From NCBI RefSeq assembly GCF_002015045.1, contig NZ_MUXX01000007.1, forward strand, positions 1-28,987: a stretch of 28,987 nucleotides of DNA, written 5' to 3'. A program made the position numbers and the translations under genes. The notes beneath the pieces are model-generated. The model was given only the letters and a program-made list of their open reading frames with translations. It made no database searches and had not been told where the DNA came from. The stretch's first letter is position 1, and every line of letters begins with the position of its first letter. This DNA is from Haemophilus paraphrohaemolyticus. Its GTDB lineage: Bacteria; Pseudomonadota; Gammaproteobacteria; Enterobacterales; Pasteurellaceae. Below are positions 26,526 to 28,987 of this stretch, in pieces.

Positions 26526-28244
26526 ATGGCATTAACAATTTCAAGAGCTCAATACGTAGCAACTTATGGCCCAACCGTTGGCGATAAAGTCCGTTTAGGC
26601 GATACCAATTTATGGGCAACCATTGAACAAGATTTATTGACCAAAGGCGACGAGTGTAAATTTGGTGGCGGTAAAAGCGTGCGTGATGGTATGGCTCAAA
26701 GCGGTACGGCAACTCGCGACAATCCGAATGTATTGGATTTTGTGATTACCAACGTGATGATCATTGATGCTAAATTAGGCATTATCAAAGCCGATATTGG
26801 TATTCGCGATGGGCGTATTGTGGGTATTGGACAAGCTGGTAACCCTGACACTATGGATAACGTCACGCCAAACATGATTATCGGTGCAAGCACGGAAGTC
26901 CATAATGGTGCACATTTAATTGCAACCGCTGGTGGTATCGATACCCACATTCACTTTATTTGTCCACAACAAGCACAACATGCGATTGAAAGTGGGGTTA
27001 CCACGTTAATTGGTGGTGGAACTGGCCCTGCTGATGGTACACACGCAACCACTTGTACCCCTGGTGCATGGTATATGGAACGTATGTTTCAAGCGGCAGA
27101 AGCCTTGCCTGTAAACGTCGGATTTTTTGGTAAAGGCAACTGTTCAACCCTAGATCCTCTGCGTGAGCAAATTGAAGCGGGTGCATTAGGTTTAAAAATC
27201 CACGAAGACTGGGGCGCAACGCCTGCAGTAATTGATTCTGCATTAAAAGTGGCAGATGAAATGGATATTCAAGTGGCTATTCACACCGACACGCTAAATG
27301 AAAGTGGCTTTTTAGAAGATACCATGAAAGCAATTGATGGACGTGTGATTCACACCTTCCATACGGAAGGAGCTGGTGGCGGTCATGCACCTGACATCAT
27401 TAAAGCAGCGATGTATTCAAACGTATTACCTGCTTCAACCAACCCGACTCGTCCGTTTACCAAAAACACCATTGATGAACACTTGGATATGTTGATGGTT
27501 TGCCATCACTTAGATAAACGCGTACCGGAAGACGTAGCTTTTGCCGATAGCCGTATCCGCCCTGAAACCATTGCAGCAGAAGATATTTTGCATGATATGG
27601 GCGTCTTCTCCATTATGAGTTCAGACTCTCAAGCGATGGGGCGTATTGGTGAAGTGGTAATTCGTACATGGCAAACCGCAGATAAAATGAAAATGCAACG
27701 TGGTGAGTTAGGCAATGAAGGAAACGATAACTTCCGTATTAAACGATATATCGCGAAATACACCATCAACCCAGCAATTGCACATGGTATTGCGGAGCAT
27801 ATTGGCTCGTTAGAAGTGGGTAAAATCGCAGATATCGTGTTATGGAAACCGATGTTCTTTGGCGTAAAACCTGAAGTCGTCATTAAAAAAGGCTTTATTA
27901 GCTACGCCAAAATGGGCGACCCAAATGCCTCAATTCCAACGCCACAGCCAGTGTTCTACCGCTCAATGTATGGTGCACAAGGCTTAGCCACAGCACAAAC
28001 AGCGGTATTTTTTGTTTCACAAGCCGCTGAAAAAGCCGATATTCGTGCGAAATTCTGTTTACACAAAGAAACCATTGCCGTAAAAGGCTGCCGCAGCGTA
28101 GGGAAAAAAGATCTGGTTCACAACAACGCGACACCTGAAATCACGGTAGATCCAGAGCGCTATGAAGTACGTGTAGATGGAGAACTAATTACCTGCGAAC
28201 CCGTGGATACGGTGCCATTAGGGCAACGATATTTTATGTTCTAA
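26526..28244 (+). CDS. ureC: Urease subunit alpha (catalytic)
   Basis: Holds the di-nickel active site. The 572 residues are full length. Nickel ligands by position are H141 and H143 ([11 protein letters not shown]), carbamylated K224 ([10 protein letters not shown]), H253 (AIHTDTLNE), H279 ([11 protein letters not shown]) and D367 (SSDSQAMGR); all are offset by +7 from the Klebsiella numbering. The mobile flap VCHHLDK holds C326 and catalytic H327. All required residues are present, so the enzyme should be active once matured by UreEFGD, which must lie outside the window. Confidence 0.98.
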   Translation: MALTISRAQYVATYGPTVGDKVRLGDTNLWATIEQDLLTKGDECKFGGGKSVRDGMAQSGTATRDNPNVLDFVITNVMIIDAKLGIIKADIGIRDGRIVGIGQAGNPDTMDNVTPNMIIGASTEVHNGAHLIATAGGIDTHIHFICPQQAQHAIESGVTTLIGGGTGPADGTHATTCTPGAWYMERMFQAAEALPVNVGFFGKGNCSTLDPLREQIEAGALGLKIHEDWGATPAVIDSALKVADEMDIQVAIHTDTLNESGFLEDTMKAIDGRVIHTFHTEGAGGGHAPDIIKAAMYSNVLPASTNPTRPFTKNTIDEHLDMLMVCHHLDKRVPEDVAFADSRIRPETIAAEDILHDMGVFSIMSSDSQAMGRIGEVVIRTWQTADKMKMQRGELGNEGNDNFRIKRYIAKYTINPAIAHGIAEHIGSLEVGKIADIVLWKPMFFGVKPEVVIKKGFISYAKMGDPNASIPTPQPVFYRSMYGAQGLATAQTAVFFVSQAAEKADIRAKFCLHKETIAVKGCRSVGKKDLVHNNATPEITVDPERYEVRVDGELITCEPVDTVPLGQRYFMF

Positions 28245-28281
28245 GCAGAAAAGAGCGGTCAAATTTTAAGGAGAATTTACA

Positions 28282-28902
28282 ATGAAACTTTGGTACTCCA
28301 CCACCAGCCCGTATGTACGTAAAGTGCTGGTAACGTTGAAATATCAACAACTCTTAGACAAAACAGAACTGATTAAAATTGGTTCATCATTTGATGCAAG
28401 CTCTGCGCATAATCAGGCGAATCCTCTGGGTAGAGTGCCAGCGTTAGAACGTAATTGTGGTAATTGGCTTTATGGCAGTTTGCTCATTTGTGAATATCTC
28501 GACCAAAAAGGCAAGGTAGAGCCTAAACTCATTCCAGAAAGTGGCAAGCCACGTTGGGCAGCGTTAGCGTTGCATAATTTAGCTGATGGCATTATGGAAA
28601 ACACCGTGCCGATGATGGCTGAAAAAATGTTTCGCCCTGAAAGCGAATGGTGGACGGCTCGCCACCAACAACTAACTGAACGCAATCGTCAAAGTTTTGC
28701 AAGACTTGAGCAAGACTTAAAACCGTTTGGCACGGAATTAAACATCGGTACGCTAACGGCAGTCGCAGTCATTGATTGGTTCTTGTTTAGAGCAGAAAAA
28801 ATAGGATTAGATCTTGCAAAAGAATTTCTAAATTTAACCGCTTGGGCGGCAGAAATGAATGAAAAATATGAGGTTTTAAGCGAGACAACGCCGACTTTGT
28901 AA
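28282..28902 (+). CDS. ureX: Glutathione S-transferase-like protein in the urease operon
   Basis: 206 residues. The N-terminal thioredoxin-like domain has the GST start (LWYSTTSPYVRKVLVTLKY), the cis-proline segment NPLGRVPALE near residues 48-57 and YGSLLICEYLDQ near 64-75; the C-terminal half is helical. The position directly after ureC matches the extra reading frame called ureX in the A. pleuropneumoniae urease cluster; the symbol is given on position from memory. AAGGAG lies 8 bp before the ATG. A role in urease activity is unproven: it could be a GST fold reused for metal or redox handling. The 85 bases after it show no gene. Confidence 0.75.
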   Translation: MKLWYSTTSPYVRKVLVTLKYQQLLDKTELIKIGSSFDASSAHNQANPLGRVPALERNCGNWLYGSLLICEYLDQKGKVEPKLIPESGKPRWAALALHNLADGIMENTVPMMAEKMFRPESEWWTARHQQLTERNRQSFARLEQDLKPFGTELNIGTLTAVAVIDWFLFRAEKIGLDLAKEFLNLTAWAAEMNEKYEVLSETTPTL

Positions 28903-28987
28903 CCATTTTTGTGGCGTCACGAAATTGGTCTAAATAACCTAATTTCTCCGTATTTTCTTCTGCCAAATCTCCTGTACAACCCAAACA

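Noticed and set aside
28787..28984. Minus-strand gene at the right edge
   Set aside because: Most of it is antisense to the GST-like gene and no ribosome site or family match is visible; the window ends too soon to judge the rest.

Overview
The window looks like a chromosomal segment of a Pasteurellaceae species close to Actinobacillus pleuropneumoniae. The evidence is at least twelve exact copies of the Apl-type DNA uptake signal (ACAAGCGGT or its complement, where about 0.2 would be expected by chance), the A. pleuropneumoniae-style order of nickel transporter (cbiKLMQO), urea transporter (utp) and urease genes, low GC, and gammaproteobacterial ATP synthase proteins. The species assignment is inference; the family assignment is strong.

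Left part (1-9,063, genes on the minus strand): lldD (FMN L-lactate dehydrogenase) behind a good CRP site; the whole F1Fo ATP synthase operon atpIBEFHAGDC with a recognisable promoter and terminator; and a small yfcZ-family gene. Next comes an amino-acid (cystine-type) ABC transporter whose genes are split: ATPase and permease at 9,172-10,647, but the binding protein at 15,531-16,313. The 4.9 kb between them holds two cargo modules. The first is a restriction-modification-like pair on the plus strand (EcoRI-family adenine methyltransferase plus a DUF262/HNH protein), preceded by eleven perfect copies of an 11-bp repeat inside a short upstream reading frame. The second is a minus-strand transglutaminase-merT-merP cluster. 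Inverted uptake-signal hairpins sit at all three module borders.

Centre (16,400-17,337): ychJ, then a gene-free 464 bp that carries the marks of the chromosomal replication origin oriC (three perfect and one near-perfect DnaA box, ten GATC sites, AT-rich 13-mers), immediately before mnmG. Core genes to the left run leftward and those to the right run rightward, as expected around an origin. The genes that break this rule are those that look acquired.

Right part (17,338-28,987): mnmG and rsmG, which usually adjoin, are separated by about 1.8 kb. That interval holds a small secreted protein, a decayed second copy of the mnmG 3' end, and an unrecognised glycine-zipper-rich membrane protein. Then follow cbiKLMQO (nickel ECF importer), utp (urea channel), ureABC (urease subunits) and a GST-like gene in the place of A. 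pleuropneumoniae ureX. These form one functional block: nickel and urea are imported so that cytoplasmic urease can work. The accessory genes ureEFGD would be expected just beyond the right edge.

The most novel item is the 11-bp repeat leader of the methyltransferase. Repeat number sets the leader's reading frame, and one of the three frames ends in a TAATG overlap with the methyltransferase start. This predicts phase-variable translational coupling of a DNA methyltransferase.
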